From positions 1 through 64,000 of the forward strand of contig CAKOND010000003.1 in NCBI GenBank assembly GCA_934096945.1: 64,000 bases of DNA, given 5' to 3'. The stretch is from an uncultured Bacilli bacterium. Its GTDB lineage: Bacteria; Bacillota_I; Bacilli_A; RF39; UBA660. Position 1 is the first letter of the stretch, and each line of letters starts with the position of its first letter. Position numbers and translations under genes: made by a program. This document shows positions 17,233 to 26,364 of this stretch, piece by piece. The notes under the pieces are model-generated. The model saw only the letters and a list, made by a program, of their open reading frames with translations, ran no database searches and was not told where the DNA came from.

Positions 17233-18312
17233 TTAAATTATTTTCAAAAGTATCTCATTCATAACATAAATATATATTGGGTTTATATAGATATAACCTT
17301 TTTTCTTAATTAATTCTTTACTTTTTAAAAGTGGTTTAATGTTGTAAACGTCTTCTAAATTTTTACCAAATTTATTTTTAAAATCATTGATGTTAATGCC
17401 ATCTAATTTTCTTAATCCTAACATTATTTCATAATCCATATTTTCTTTTTTACCGATTATTTCTTTATCTTCAACATAGTTTCCAAGTAAATAATCTTTA
17501 AAATTCTTAGTATTTGTGTATCTTATTTTATCCATGTAACCGGATGCTCCAAGCCCAAAACCATAGTACTCTTCATTATTCCAGTATACTAGATTATGAA
17601 TGCTCTCAAAACCATTTTTGGCAAAATTACTTACTTCATAATGATGAGCTTTGCTGAGTTTATTTTCAATGTATTTATACATTTCATAATCGAGTTCTTC
17701 TTCTATGGCTGTTACTTTGTTTACGTATGCTTTTGTATGTTTTTCTAAAATTAAGCTATAAGTACTTATATGTTCTGGTTCTAATTTTAAAAATAAGTTT
17801 AAATCTTTTTTTAGCATTTTAAGTGTTTCTTCAGGTATGGCATACATTAAATCTAGGTTGATATTGTTAAATCCTAAACTTCTACATAATTTTATTTTAG
17901 CTTCAGCATCTTTAAAATCAGCTTTTCTTTCCATAAATTTAAGTTTGATTTCATTAAAAGATTCAATGCCTATACTAAGTCTGTTTACTCCGAAACTTTT
18001 TAAAAGTAATAAAAGCTTTTCATTAATGTCTTCAAGATTACATTCAAAAGTAAATTCCAATAAATTTTTTGTATTAAAACTTTTTGTCATTTCAAGTAAA
18101 CTTTTGATTTCACTTAAAGCAAGACTACTCGGTGTTCCTCCACCAATATATATAGTTTTTATTTCTTCTCCCATATATCGATCTTTAATTTCAGCTTTTA
18201 AAGTTTTTAAATAAGCATATACCCATTTTTCATTATAAATAAATTTACAAAAATCACAATAAGAGCATATACTTTTACAAAATGGGATATGAATATAAAC
18301 TGAACTCGCCAT
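17233..18312 (-). CDS. hemW: HemW-like radical SAM protein (heme chaperone family)
   Basis: 359 residues. The radical SAM cluster ligands Cys12, Cys16 and Cys19 are in IHIPFCKSICSYCDF, and the SAM site is GGGTPSSL. The extra HemN-specific cysteine is absent, so it belongs to HemW (heme-handling chaperone) rather than to coproporphyrinogen dehydrogenase HemN. Members downstream of lepA were long annotated as HemN. The start overlaps the stop of the upstream gene by one base. In relatives such as Bacillus subtilis this gene directly follows lepA; here three paralogous genes lie between. Confidence 0.92.
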   Translation of the reverse strand: MASSVYIHIPFCKSICSYCDFCKFIYNEKWVYAYLKTLKAEIKDRYMGEEIKTIYIGGGTPSSLALSEIKSLLEMTKSFNTKNLLEFTFECNLEDINEKLLLLLKSFGVNRLSIGIESFNEIKLKFMERKADFKDAEAKIKLCRSLGFNNINLDLMYAIPEETLKMLKKDLNLFLKLEPEHISTYSLILEKHTKAYVNKVTAIEEELDYEMYKYIENKLSKAHHYEVSNFAKNGFESIHNLVYWNNEEYYGFGLGASGYMDKIRYTNTKNFKDYLLGNYVEDKEIIGKKENMDYEIMLGLRKLDGININDFKNKFGKNLEDVYNIKPLLKSKELIKKKGYIYINPIYIYVMNEILLKII

Positions 18313-18908
18313 TATAAACCTCTTTTTTGCATGTTGGATTGATGATAAAGATCACATAAATAATCAAAATATGATACTAGCATCGGATACTTTTCCCATA
18401 GTTTTCTTACTCTTTTTGAATACGAAGTTCTATCTATTCTAAACATATTTTCAATTATTGATGGATTAGTCATATATTTTATTTGATATCTTAGTATCAT
18501 TAAAACTTCTTCGTCTGTAAGTCTTACTGGTTCATTTTTTTCACTATCTTTAATAATTTTTAGTCTTTTTTTGATTTCTAAGGCTTTTTTATCACTTAAT
18601 ATTTCTAAGACTTCACTTATTTTATCTTTATTTTTTTCTAAACAAGCTTTACATAACCTATCATAAAAGCTTAAAAAATCATTTTTGGCTTTATCTTGGT
18701 TTTTCATTCCATGATTAAATACCATTATTAAACTGCTGTCGATTTCTCTATTATTGTTCATGATTTTTTTATATAACTCATTTTTATCCATTTTTAAAAT
18801 TTCACTTAAACCATCAAGTCTAAGACCAAAGGTTAGAATGCATTTACCTAAAAAAATCATCTTTTTTTCTTCCGTTGGGAACATTTGATCTAAATATTTT
18901 ATATTCAT
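18312..18908 (-). CDS. Third tandem paralogue of an unrecognised module (short form)
   Basis: 198 residues and no recognised family. It begins MNIKYLDQMFPTEEKKMIFL and ends around YPMLVSYFDYLCDLY, and can be aligned from end to end with the 189-residue neighbour and with the C-terminal half of the 341-residue neighbour. Shared landmarks are MFPxEExKxxFLxxxILTFxLR, a LSDKKA block, a RYQIKYMT-type block and FRIDRTSYSKRVRKL. The last of these looks like a helix-turn-helix recognition segment. Mostly helical and basic, it is probably a cytoplasmic DNA-binding protein. The gene overlaps hemW by one base and follows its paralogue by 4 bp. Confidence 0.7.
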   Translation of the reverse strand: MNIKYLDQMFPTEEKKMIFLGKCILTFGLRLDGLSEILKMDKNELYKKIMNNNREIDSSLIMVFNHGMKNQDKAKNDFLSFYDRLCKACLEKNKDKISEVLEILSDKKALEIKKRLKIIKDSEKNEPVRLTDEEVLMILRYQIKYMTNPSIIENMFRIDRTSYSKRVRKLWEKYPMLVSYFDYLCDLYHQSNMQKRGL

Positions 18909-18912
18909 TTTT

Positions 18913-19482
18913 CTACCTCTTCCAATGTTTTCGATACTTATTGTAATACATATCTGTTAGATAATCAAAATATGAAACAAGTTCAGGATATTTATCTTGT
19001 AACTTACGTACATATACAGAATAATTGTAATTGTCAATTCTAAAAATCTTCTCAATATCTGTTTGTGATAAAGAATATTTAATTTGATATTTTAAGAGTA
19101 CAAGTATTTCTTCTTCTTTCCATGGTGTTCTTTTTTTATTTTTTATTATATCTTTTGCCTTTTTATCAGATAAAATACTCATTATATTCTTGATTTTTTC
19201 TTTATCTTTCTTTTTTACAGCATCAACTAAACTTTCAAAAAATTCTTTAAATTCGTTTATAGCTTGCGTTTGACTGCGAACTCCATTTTTTAGAACAAAA
19301 TTAAGGGAATTGTAATCAGAATTTCCAGTTTTAAACAAAAAATCATATATTTCATCACTTGAAATACCTAGTAATTTACATACACTTTCTATGCGAAGAT
19401 TAAAGGTAAGTATTGACTGGATTAAGAAATTTCTTCTCTTTTCTTCGTTGGGAAACATTTTGTATAAGTAAGTGCTTATCAT
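18913..19482 (-). CDS. Second tandem paralogue of an unrecognised module (short form)
   Basis: 189 residues. Same module as its neighbours: MFPNEEKRRNFLIQSILTF at the start, ILSDKKAKDII in the middle, LVLLKYQIKYSLSQ and FRIDNYNYSVYVRKLQDKYPELVSYFDYL at the end. No enzyme motif or membrane segment. The start overlaps the end of the 341-residue gene by 4 bases, so translation is coupled. Function unknown; regulator inferred from the helical pattern and the link to a helix-turn-helix-containing paralogue. Confidence 0.7.
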   Translation of the reverse strand: MISTYLYKMFPNEEKRRNFLIQSILTFNLRIESVCKLLGISSDEIYDFLFKTGNSDYNSLNFVLKNGVRSQTQAINEFKEFFESLVDAVKKKDKEKIKNIMSILSDKKAKDIIKNKKRTPWKEEEILVLLKYQIKYSLSQTDIEKIFRIDNYNYSVYVRKLQDKYPELVSYFDYLTDMYYNKYRKHWKR

Positions 19483-20504
19483 TTTCTACCCTTTCTTTCA
19501 TTTAATAGATAAAGATTTTGGTAATAGCCATTTAAATAGTTAAAATCTGAAACAAGTTCTGGATATTCATTTTCTAATTTTCTAATTCTATTTGAGTATG
19601 AATGTCTTTCTAAATTAAAGATTCGTTCAATTGTATTTGTATCAAGCATATATTTTATTTGATATTTTAAAATTGCTATTACATCTTCATTACTTAAATC
19701 TTTAATGGAGCTGTACCCGCTTTTTAATATTTTTTTTACTTTTTTATCTGATAGTTCTCCGAGTACGGATTCTATTTTCTTTTTATTTCCAGATAATGAG
19801 GCATTTGTTAATCTTCTAAAAAAGCTTTCAAATTTTTCGCGTGCTTTGGTTTGATCTTTCATCGTGTGTTCAAAAACCATTGTGACATTTTCAAAAAGTG
19901 GGTTTCCATTATATACCAGATACTTGAATAATTCATTTTTATCCTCTTTTAAAATTGTACTTAGAGTATCTAATCTAAGACTAAATGTTAGAATGCACTT
20001 TGTTAAAAAATCTTTTCTTTTGTTTTCATTCGGGAACATTTTGTATAAAAGCTCTATTTTAATTGGTTCTTGGGCAATGTTAGCAAGATAGTGTTTTTGA
20101 AAAACTATTGCTACTTTTTCTAGCATTTCTTCAGTTACAATATCTGGTGCTATGTCTTTTAACATTGCAAGTCGGACACTTAAATCTCTATAAATTGTAA
20201 ATTCGGTAGTATTTAGAGTTTTGGCAATTTCTAATATTGTTTTGTTTTCTTCAGTCAAGAGTTTATATGCCATTAATACCCTTTCTCTAACTTCTGAATC
20301 ATTTATTGTTTTTTCAGTATTTTCACTTATTTTGTTCATAACCATTTCATAGATTTGTGGTTCAACATCTTTAATTTTTTTGGTTATGTTAGTCCTAACT
20401 GATACATGAGAAATTCCAATTTCCTTGGAAATTTCTCTGAAAGACATTCCACTTAAATACATATTGGCTTGTTTTAATAAAAATTCTTTTTCTTCTTCAC
20501 TCAT
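19479..20504 (-). CDS. SpoIIID-like helix-turn-helix protein with C-terminal paralogous module
   Basis: 341 residues. The first 145 contain two successive helix-turn-helix units: MYLSGMSFREISKEIGISHV (about 12-31) and EVRERVLMAYKLLTEENKT with LEIAKTLNTTEFTIYRDL (about 70-112). The second recalls SpoIIID, the mother-cell sporulation regulator (REAAKVFGVSKSTVHKDL). From about residue 155 it carries the same module as the two downstream genes (YKMFPNENKRKDFLTKCIL to YPELVSDFNYL). It starts one base into the end of lepA. I infer a sporulation- or development-linked regulator that was duplicated without its N-terminal part to make the next two genes. Confidence 0.7.
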   Translation of the reverse strand: MSEEEKEFLLKQANMYLSGMSFREISKEIGISHVSVRTNITKKIKDVEPQIYEMVMNKISENTEKTINDSEVRERVLMAYKLLTEENKTILEIAKTLNTTEFTIYRDLSVRLAMLKDIAPDIVTEEMLEKVAIVFQKHYLANIAQEPIKIELLYKMFPNENKRKDFLTKCILTFSLRLDTLSTILKEDKNELFKYLVYNGNPLFENVTMVFEHTMKDQTKAREKFESFFRRLTNASLSGNKKKIESVLGELSDKKVKKILKSGYSSIKDLSNEDVIAILKYQIKYMLDTNTIERIFNLERHSYSNRIRKLENEYPELVSDFNYLNGYYQNLYLLNERKGRK

Positions 20505-22297
20505 TATTCATCACCTAAAACTGCTAAGAATGCCTCTTGAGGAACTTCAACCGTACCTACCATTTTCATTCTCTTCTTTCCTTCCTTTTGTTTTTCAAGT
20601 AGTTTCCTTTTTCGAGAAACATCTCCACCATAGCATTTAGCTAAGACATTTTTCTTAAGGGCACTGATATTTTCTCTAGCAATAACTTTAGAGCCAATGC
20701 TTGCTTGAATTGGTATTTGAAACATTTGTCTCGGTATAAGTTCACGTAACTTTTTAACAATTGCTCTTCCCTTAGAATAAGCAAAGTCTTTATGAATAAT
20801 TATACTTAAGGCATCAACAATTTCACCATTAAGTAAAATATCCATTTTAACTAAACTACTTTCTTTATATCCACATAATTCATAATCAAATGAAGCATAT
20901 CCTTTTGTTGTACTTTTTAATCTGTCATAAAAATCATAAACAATTTCTGATAATGGTATTTCATAATGAACATCAATCCTTGTTGCATCAATATAATCAA
21001 CCGATTTGTATATACCACGTTTATTTTGACAAAGTTCCATAATTGCCCCAATATATTCAGATGGAGCAATTATATTTGTATAAATATATGGTTCTTCGAT
21101 ATAGCTAATTTTTGTTTTTTCAGGCATTTTTGATGGAGCATCAACATCTATTTTACTTCCATCAGTAAGAGTAACAACATATACAACACTTGGACTAGTA
21201 GCAATAATACCTATATTAAATTCTCTTTCAATACGAGTTATAATAACATCCATATGAAGTAAGCCTAAAAATCCAATTCTAAAACCAAAACCTAAAGCTT
21301 CACTTGTTTCAGGTTCAAACGTTAAAGCAGCATCATTTAATTTTAGTTTAATAAGTGCTTCCTTTAGTTCTTCATATCTATTTGGTTCGGTTGGAAATAT
21401 ACCTGAAAATACCATTGGTTTCATCTTCTTGTAACCTTTGATTGGCTCATTTGCTTCACGACCCACTACTGTGATTGTATCACCAACAGAAACTGTACTT
21501 ATATCTTTAATTGAAGCAGCAATATATCCAACTTCTCCACTTTTAAGCTCATCATATTTTTCTTCTTTTGGTGTATGTACTCCAAGTTCTACAACTTCAA
21601 AAGTACTTTTACTATCCATCATTTTTATGGTATCACCAACATTTATTTTACCATCGACAAGTTTAACAAGCAAAACAACCCCACGATAAGGATCAAAATA
21701 TGAGTCAAATATTAAAGCTCGCGTAGGTTTAGTTACATCAATTTTAGGAACAGGTACTTTTTCAATAACAGCATGAAGTATTTCTTCAACACCATCACCG
21801 GTTTTAGCACTACATAAAATAATATCCTCTTCATTAAAACCTAAAACTTCTATAAGTTCTTTTTTTACTCTTGGAATATCGGCATTGGGTAAATCTATTT
21901 TATTTATAACAGGAATTATTGTTAAATCTTGTTCCATTGCCAAATATAAATTAGCTAGTGTTTGGGCTTCAATACCTTGAGCAGCATCCACAACTAAAAT
22001 AGCACCTTCACAAGCTGCTAGGCTTCTTGAAACTTCATAAGAAAAGTCAACATGACCTGGAGTATCAATCAAGTTTATTACATAATCCTCATTTTTATAA
22101 TGATAATTTAACTTAACAGCATTGAGTTTAATTGTTATGCCTCTTTCTCTTTCCAAGTCCATATTATCAAGAATTTGTTCTTTCATTTCTCTTTTAGAAA
22201 CTGCTCCAGTAAGTTCCAAAAGCCTATCTGCCAAAGTACTTTTACCATGATCTATGTGAGCAATAATTGAAAAATTTCTAATATTTTCGTTTTTCAT
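20504..22297 (-). CDS. lepA: Elongation factor 4 (back-translocating GTPase)
   Basis: 597 residues. GTPase motifs AHIDHGKST, DTPGHVDF and NKIDLP are followed by EF-G-like domains II, III and V and the EF4-specific C-terminal domain (SIGSKVIARENISALKKNV, CYGGDVSRKRKLLEKQKEGK). Start candidates are GTG 22306, TTG 22303 and ATG 22297; AGGTG upstream and the family start MKNENIRNFSIIAHIDHG favour 22297. First gene of a tightly packed string ending with hemW. Confidence 0.97.
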   Translation of the reverse strand: MKNENIRNFSIIAHIDHGKSTLADRLLELTGAVSKREMKEQILDNMDLERERGITIKLNAVKLNYHYKNEDYVINLIDTPGHVDFSYEVSRSLAACEGAILVVDAAQGIEAQTLANLYLAMEQDLTIIPVINKIDLPNADIPRVKKELIEVLGFNEEDIILCSAKTGDGVEEILHAVIEKVPVPKIDVTKPTRALIFDSYFDPYRGVVLLVKLVDGKINVGDTIKMMDSKSTFEVVELGVHTPKEEKYDELKSGEVGYIAASIKDISTVSVGDTITVVGREANEPIKGYKKMKPMVFSGIFPTEPNRYEELKEALIKLKLNDAALTFEPETSEALGFGFRIGFLGLLHMDVIITRIEREFNIGIIATSPSVVYVVTLTDGSKIDVDAPSKMPEKTKISYIEEPYIYTNIIAPSEYIGAIMELCQNKRGIYKSVDYIDATRIDVHYEIPLSEIVYDFYDRLKSTTKGYASFDYELCGYKESSLVKMDILLNGEIVDALSIIIHKDFAYSKGRAIVKKLRELIPRQMFQIPIQASIGSKVIARENISALKKNVLAKCYGGDVSRKRKLLEKQKEGKKRMKMVGTVEVPQEAFLAVLGDE

Positions 22298-22574
22298 TTC
22301 CAACACCTGTTACTATTTTACCAAAAAAACCTCTAATTAACAATATATTTCTTATTCCAAACCTCGTAACCAAGTGTTTTAACAAATTCTAGATTTTCAG
22401 GTATGTTTTTTATTTTCAAATAGTTTATTTACCTTTCTTAATCACTATTATTTATATTTCATCTTGCAAAATTACAATATGCAGTAAGCTTAGTAGTATA
22501 ATAAACTACATTGTATTGCTAATTAAAACACTTTTCTTTTCTAAAACTGATTTGTCAATATTTTTAGTTATTTT
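22298..22574. other. Intergenic region before lepA
   Basis: 277 bases between lepA and the yqxA-like gene, AT-rich. The minus strand has a 28-codon frame (22333-22419, TTG start with AAAGG 11 bases upstream) ending LEFVKTLGYEVWNKKYIVN. It could be a tiny gene or the end of a lost one. No other feature supported. Confidence 0.35.
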
Positions 22575-22898
22575 TTAGAAAAATAGTACTTTTATAGCAT
22601 CCCAAGCTCCACTAAATCCTTCAGTAAGCACTTTTGTTATAGCCTCACTAAACTTTTCTCCGCTTTCGGTAAACTTGTTACTGTAATCCACATATTTATT
22701 ATCAATATAAGTTGTGACATCAACATTTTTACCATTTATAACATCTTCTTCAAATTCTTTAATTGCTTTATCTGTTAAAGCAACTTTATTGCTTAAAGTA
22801 CTTTCATAAAAACCACTTATACTTGATATGTATAGTCCCATAAATATGATGAAAGATAAAACTAAAAATTTTTTAAACCAATTATTTTTCTTTTTCAT
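22575..22898 (-). CDS. YqxA-like membrane protein downstream of spoIIP
   Basis: 107 residues with an N-terminal membrane helix (about 10-28: FLVLSFIIFMGLYISSISG) and a short extracytoplasmic helical part. Sequence similarity to YqxA (DUF3679) cannot be judged confidently by eye, but position is the same as in Bacillus subtilis, where yqxA lies between spoIIP and lepA. The start overlaps spoIIP by 17 bases, and the AAGAAAAATG start context is A-rich. Function unknown; sporulation-related membrane role inferred from context. Confidence 0.6.
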   Translation of the reverse strand: MKKKNNWFKKFLVLSFIIFMGLYISSISGFYESTLSNKVALTDKAIKEFEEDVINGKNVDVTTYIDNKYVDYSNKFTESGEKFSEAITKVLTEGFSGAWDAIKVLFF

Positions 22899-23823
22899 TT
22901 TCTTCTAAATACTCATAAATAACTTTTGCTATTATTTTTAAAGTATTATTAACCTCCTCAATATAATTATATTGGCCACCTACTTCAATAAGTATTGTAT
23001 TTTTATTAAAATCTTGATTATATATACCATTTACACCAGATCCTTTCTTCTCGAGTACGCCTCGAGTAAGTGATGGACTTATACTCCTTAAGCGTTCATT
23101 TAAGTTCTTAGCTAAAGTTAAATTTGCTTCGTAAGTATCATGCTCAAGGCCTACAACAAACATAACCTTAGCATATTTTTTACCATCAATTTCTGTTACT
23201 GTTCGATCGTAAGATGCAGCATCTCGATGTAAATCTATAAAGAAGTTTAAGCTAGGATTTTTTTTATAAGCATTTTCCAGAAGTAATCTGCTAGCTTTAT
23301 AACTATTTCCATATTTCCATCCGTTAGTATTTAACACATCCACAATACTATTTTCTTCCACAATAGTGGATACTCCTAAATCATTTAAATATTCACTTAG
23401 GATATGACTTGCAATATAAACTGTATTATTTATGTTAAAGCTTTCTAAAAAATTACTGTTATAGCCTTCAGTCTGATGTGTGTTAAATATGTATACAGTT
23501 GGCTTATCGTTTGTTTTTACAGGTTCGTCCTTTATAACTGGGGTTACAATGTCAACATTCATACCAGTATTTACCTTTTCAATGCCAAATGAGTACTTAA
23601 GTAGAAATTCTGTGGAAGATAATCTTTTTAAATCACTTAAATTATAGCTAGAAAAAGAATCTTTTACTAGATAATCAATGTATGTTGTATTATTCATTTT
23701 TAAATCAATTTTATCATATAAAAATTTGAACGTAGCTAGAAAAGATATCACAATAAATATTATAATTATTACTAGCTTAAACATTTGTCCTTTTAAACCA
23801 TTTCTTAGTTTTAACCTTTTCAT
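22882..23823 (-). CDS. spoIIP: Stage II sporulation protein P
   Basis: 313 residues. SpoIIP is the amidase/endopeptidase of the DMP engulfment complex, acting in the mother-cell envelope. An N-terminal membrane anchor (about 13-33) precedes the catalytic domain with VYIFNTHQTEGYN, NTVYIASHILSEYL, FFIDLHRDA and the C-terminal ILIEVGGQYNYIEEV motif. The ATG at 23823 is chosen over the upstream in-frame start at 23859 because GTGGTGATT precedes it and the protein then starts MKRLKLRNG. SpoIID and SpoIIM are not in this window. Confidence 0.95.
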   Translation of the reverse strand: MKRLKLRNGLKGQMFKLVIIIIFIVISFLATFKFLYDKIDLKMNNTTYIDYLVKDSFSSYNLSDLKRLSSTEFLLKYSFGIEKVNTGMNVDIVTPVIKDEPVKTNDKPTVYIFNTHQTEGYNSNFLESFNINNTVYIASHILSEYLNDLGVSTIVEENSIVDVLNTNGWKYGNSYKASRLLLENAYKKNPSLNFFIDLHRDAASYDRTVTEIDGKKYAKVMFVVGLEHDTYEANLTLAKNLNERLRSISPSLTRGVLEKKGSGVNGIYNQDFNKNTILIEVGGQYNYIEEVNNTLKIIAKVIYEYLEENEKEK

Positions 23824-23926
23824 ATAATCACCACTTTCATTATACACAATAAAAAGCATATAATTTGTCGAAAGGACTACTTTAAATTAAATTAATTTTA
23901 GTATATAATATTTGTAGGTGATTATT

Positions 23927-24985
23927 TTGAGTAATTTGATAAATTATGTAAAGGAAAATAAGAATAAAACTTTTAAAGAGTATCCATTTAATGAAATAGA
24001 TGCCGCGATTTATACAGCTTTATCTTATATAGATTTTTCTGGTATTATAACTGATAAAATGACTATTAAAGAAGCTTATGATAAAACTCAAGATAGATTT
24101 TTACTTAAAAGTAAAGATAAATTCAAAGAACAAAATAGAGCCTTATTTAAGGAGTTAGCATCATCTAGTAGATTTAAGGATAATGTAATTACTAGTTATA
24201 AAAGACTATTAAATAATAATACACAATTTGGTGCTATTACAATTGTTGTGCCAAAGCATTTTAAATTTATTGCTTTTGAAGGAACTGAGGATGAACTTGT
24301 AGGTTGGGAAGAAAATTTTAAAATGGCTTATATGTATCCAATACCAGCGCATGAAGAAGCCATAAACTATTTAAAAGAAAATATTAAACCAACGGACTTT
24401 GTGGTGTATGTTGGAGGTCACTCAAAAGGTGGTAATCTTGCTATGGCATCTGCAATGGAAGTAAGTTTATTTAAAAGATATCAAATAGATTATGTATTTA
24501 ATTTTGATGGCCCTGGGTTTTCTAAAGATTTAGTAGATTTTAAAAAGATGAAAAAATTAGAAAAGAAAATAATAAACTATTATCCATGTGAAAGTGTTGT
24601 GGGTATGATTTTTGAATCTTTAGGCAAAACAAAAATTATTAAAAGTGAAGCAGTTAAAGTATATCAACATGATATCCATTCATGGCTTATAAAGGATAAT
24701 AAATTTATGGAAGGAGAATTATCGCTATCTTCAAAAAAAGTTCATCAAAAAATAGATGTTTTAACTAAAAAATATAGTAAAGATGAAATGAAAAAGTTTG
24801 TAAATACTTTCTTCTTCATTCTATATGGAGCTGGCTATATTTATAAAAGTGATTTAAAAAAACTTAGTTTAGAAAAAATGAAAAATTTACTTAGTGAAAC
24901 TAGGAGCCTAAGTGAAGAAGAAAGAAAATTATTATTTAATGTGTTTAAAACTGTGGTAGAAAATACAAAAGAAACTAATAAATAG
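23927..24985 (+). CDS. DUF2974 (Mbeg1-like) alpha/beta hydrolase
   Basis: About 352 residues. The lipase-type nucleophile elbow GGHSKGGNLA (near residue 162) places it in the DUF2974 family of alpha/beta-hydrolase-like proteins. FEGTEDELVGWEENFKMAY and VFNFDGPGFS are also family blocks. A start at TTG 23927 (SNLINYVKENK) is suggested by TAGGTGATT 4-5 bases upstream; the longer GTG at 23918 would be inside that ribosome binding site. No signal peptide. Substrate unknown. Divergent from spoIIP; a TATAAT at about 23900-23905 could be its -10. Confidence 0.85.
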   Translation: MSNLINYVKENKNKTFKEYPFNEIDAAIYTALSYIDFSGIITDKMTIKEAYDKTQDRFLLKSKDKFKEQNRALFKELASSSRFKDNVITSYKRLLNNNTQFGAITIVVPKHFKFIAFEGTEDELVGWEENFKMAYMYPIPAHEEAINYLKENIKPTDFVVYVGGHSKGGNLAMASAMEVSLFKRYQIDYVFNFDGPGFSKDLVDFKKMKKLEKKIINYYPCESVVGMIFESLGKTKIIKSEAVKVYQHDIHSWLIKDNKFMEGELSLSSKKVHQKIDVLTKKYSKDEMKKFVNTFFFILYGAGYIYKSDLKKLSLEKMKNLLSETRSLSEEERKLLFNVFKTVVENTKETNK

Positions 24986-25005
24986 TACTTTTTTTGCAAA
25001 TATAC

Positions 25006-25034
25006 TTGTAAATTTAGTAAATATTTGTTAAAAT
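25006..25034 (+). promoter_or_regulatory. Promoter of rpsT
   Basis: -35 TTGTAA (25006-25011), 17-bp spacer, -10 TAAAAT (25029-25034). The leader is short and ends in GGAAGGAGC before the rpsT ATG. Confidence 0.65.
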
Positions 25035-25065
25035 TATTAAGAACAAAAGGAAGGAGCAAAGAATT

Positions 25066-25329
25066 ATGCCAAATATTAAAAGTTCAAAAAAAGCAGTTAA
25101 AGTAATTGCTAAAAAAGAGAATAATAATCATGAACTAAAGATGCGTGTTCAAAACCTTATTAAAAACTGCGAAAAAGCTATTGCTGCAACTAACAAAGAA
25201 GAAGCAGACAAATTATTAAAAGATATTCAAAAATATACAGATAAAGCAGTTAGTAAAGGGTTAATTAAGAAAAATACTGCTGATAGAGAAAAATCTAGAT
25301 TGACACAAAAAGTAAAAAATATGAAGTAA
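25066..25329 (+). CDS. rpsT: Small ribosomal subunit protein bS20
   Basis: 87 residues, highly basic, helical. Starts MPNIKSSKKAVKVIAKKE and ends with the usual KGLIKKNTADREKSRLTQKV. It is divergent from the spoIIP-lepA string, a neighbourhood conserved in Bacillota. Confidence 0.96.
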   Translation: MPNIKSSKKAVKVIAKKENNNHELKMRVQNLIKNCEKAIAATNKEEADKLLKDIQKYTDKAVSKGLIKKNTADREKSRLTQKVKNMK

Positions 25330-25381
25330 CAATTGTTTACTTTATTTTTTTTTGATATTATATATATAAGGAGATACATGA

Positions 25382-26332
25382 ATGAAGAAAATAATTACAC
25401 CAATTATATCAATAATAGCTATTACTTTGACAATAATATTTTTAGAACCAATTACAGATAAACTGAGCGATTTAATAAGTAAAAGACCTGATGCTACAGT
25501 TAAAGCTTCTAATGAATATACAAAAGGTAAAAGTTATTTGTATGTTCAACATACAAATGATTTTGATGTATATTCATACCAAGATATGCTTAATTTATTT
25601 TATACTGCAATTGATTCTGGATGGGATGATTTTACATTTTATTGTCCAAAAGAATATAAAAATTGTTTGAAGGATGCAACTAAAATAAGTGGTGATGAGC
25701 TTATACTTACTCATTTAAATAATTATGTTCATCCTTTTAATGGTTTTACTAACATAAAAACAAGTATTTCTGATTCTGGAGAAATTAATTTAAAAATTTA
25801 TTATTTGTATACCAAAGAAAATATAATTAAAATAAATAGCAAAGTCAATGAACTTTTAAAAGAGTTAATTAAGGATAATATGAGTGATACAGAAAAAATT
25901 AAAACTATTCATGATTATATTATAAATAATACTAAATATGACGTAGAAAGAAATTTAACTACAGAAAGTAAATATTCTTCTTATGATGCATATGGTCCTT
26001 TATTTGAAGGCTATGCAACATGTAATGGATATACTGATTTAATGGCTATATTTTTAACTAAAATGGGATTTGATAATTATAAGATTGCTACTACACCAGA
26101 TGAAATAAGTTATTCGGCAACTGGGCATATATGGAATGCTGTAAAAGTAAATAATAAATGGTTACATCTAGATTTAACTTGGGATGATCCAGTTAGTAAT
26201 GATGATAATGATTATTTGTTTCATACATATTTTTTAAAAACTAATGAGGAAGTTATAAAAGCTGATGAAGGTGAAACAAAGTTAGAAGAACACAATTTCA
26301 ATAAATTATTTTACTTAGAATTTAATGATTAA
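25382..26332 (+). CDS. Exported transglutaminase-like protein
   Basis: 316 residues. N-terminal hydrophobic anchor/signal (about 4-21), then a transglutaminase-like core with the catalytic triad visible: Cys in GYATCNGYTDLMAIFL (about 214-229), His in TGHIWNAVKV and Asp in LHLDLTWDDP. Such proteins act as extracellular peptidases or cross-linkers at the cell envelope; which one cannot be told. ATG at 25382 follows AAGGAGATACATGA. Stands alone, ended by a shared terminator. Confidence 0.85.
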   Translation: MKKIITPIISIIAITLTIIFLEPITDKLSDLISKRPDATVKASNEYTKGKSYLYVQHTNDFDVYSYQDMLNLFYTAIDSGWDDFTFYCPKEYKNCLKDATKISGDELILTHLNNYVHPFNGFTNIKTSISDSGEINLKIYYLYTKENIIKINSKVNELLKELIKDNMSDTEKIKTIHDYIINNTKYDVERNLTTESKYSSYDAYGPLFEGYATCNGYTDLMAIFLTKMGFDNYKIATTPDEISYSATGHIWNAVKVNNKWLHLDLTWDDPVSNDDNDYLFHTYFLKTNEEVIKADEGETKLEEHNFNKLFYLEFND

Positions 26333-26364
26333 AGGATAAACCTATTTAGATTTATCCTTTTTTT
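26332..26364. terminator. Bidirectional terminator
   Basis: AAAGGATAAA (26332-26341) pairs with TTTATCCTTT (26352-26361), followed by T-run. It serves the transglutaminase-like gene and the convergent SPFH gene. Confidence 0.88.

Noticed and set aside
22333..22419. 28-codon frame between yqxA-like gene and lepA
   Set aside because: TTG start with distant AAAGG only, and no recognisable product; noted in the intergenic entry but not called as a gene.
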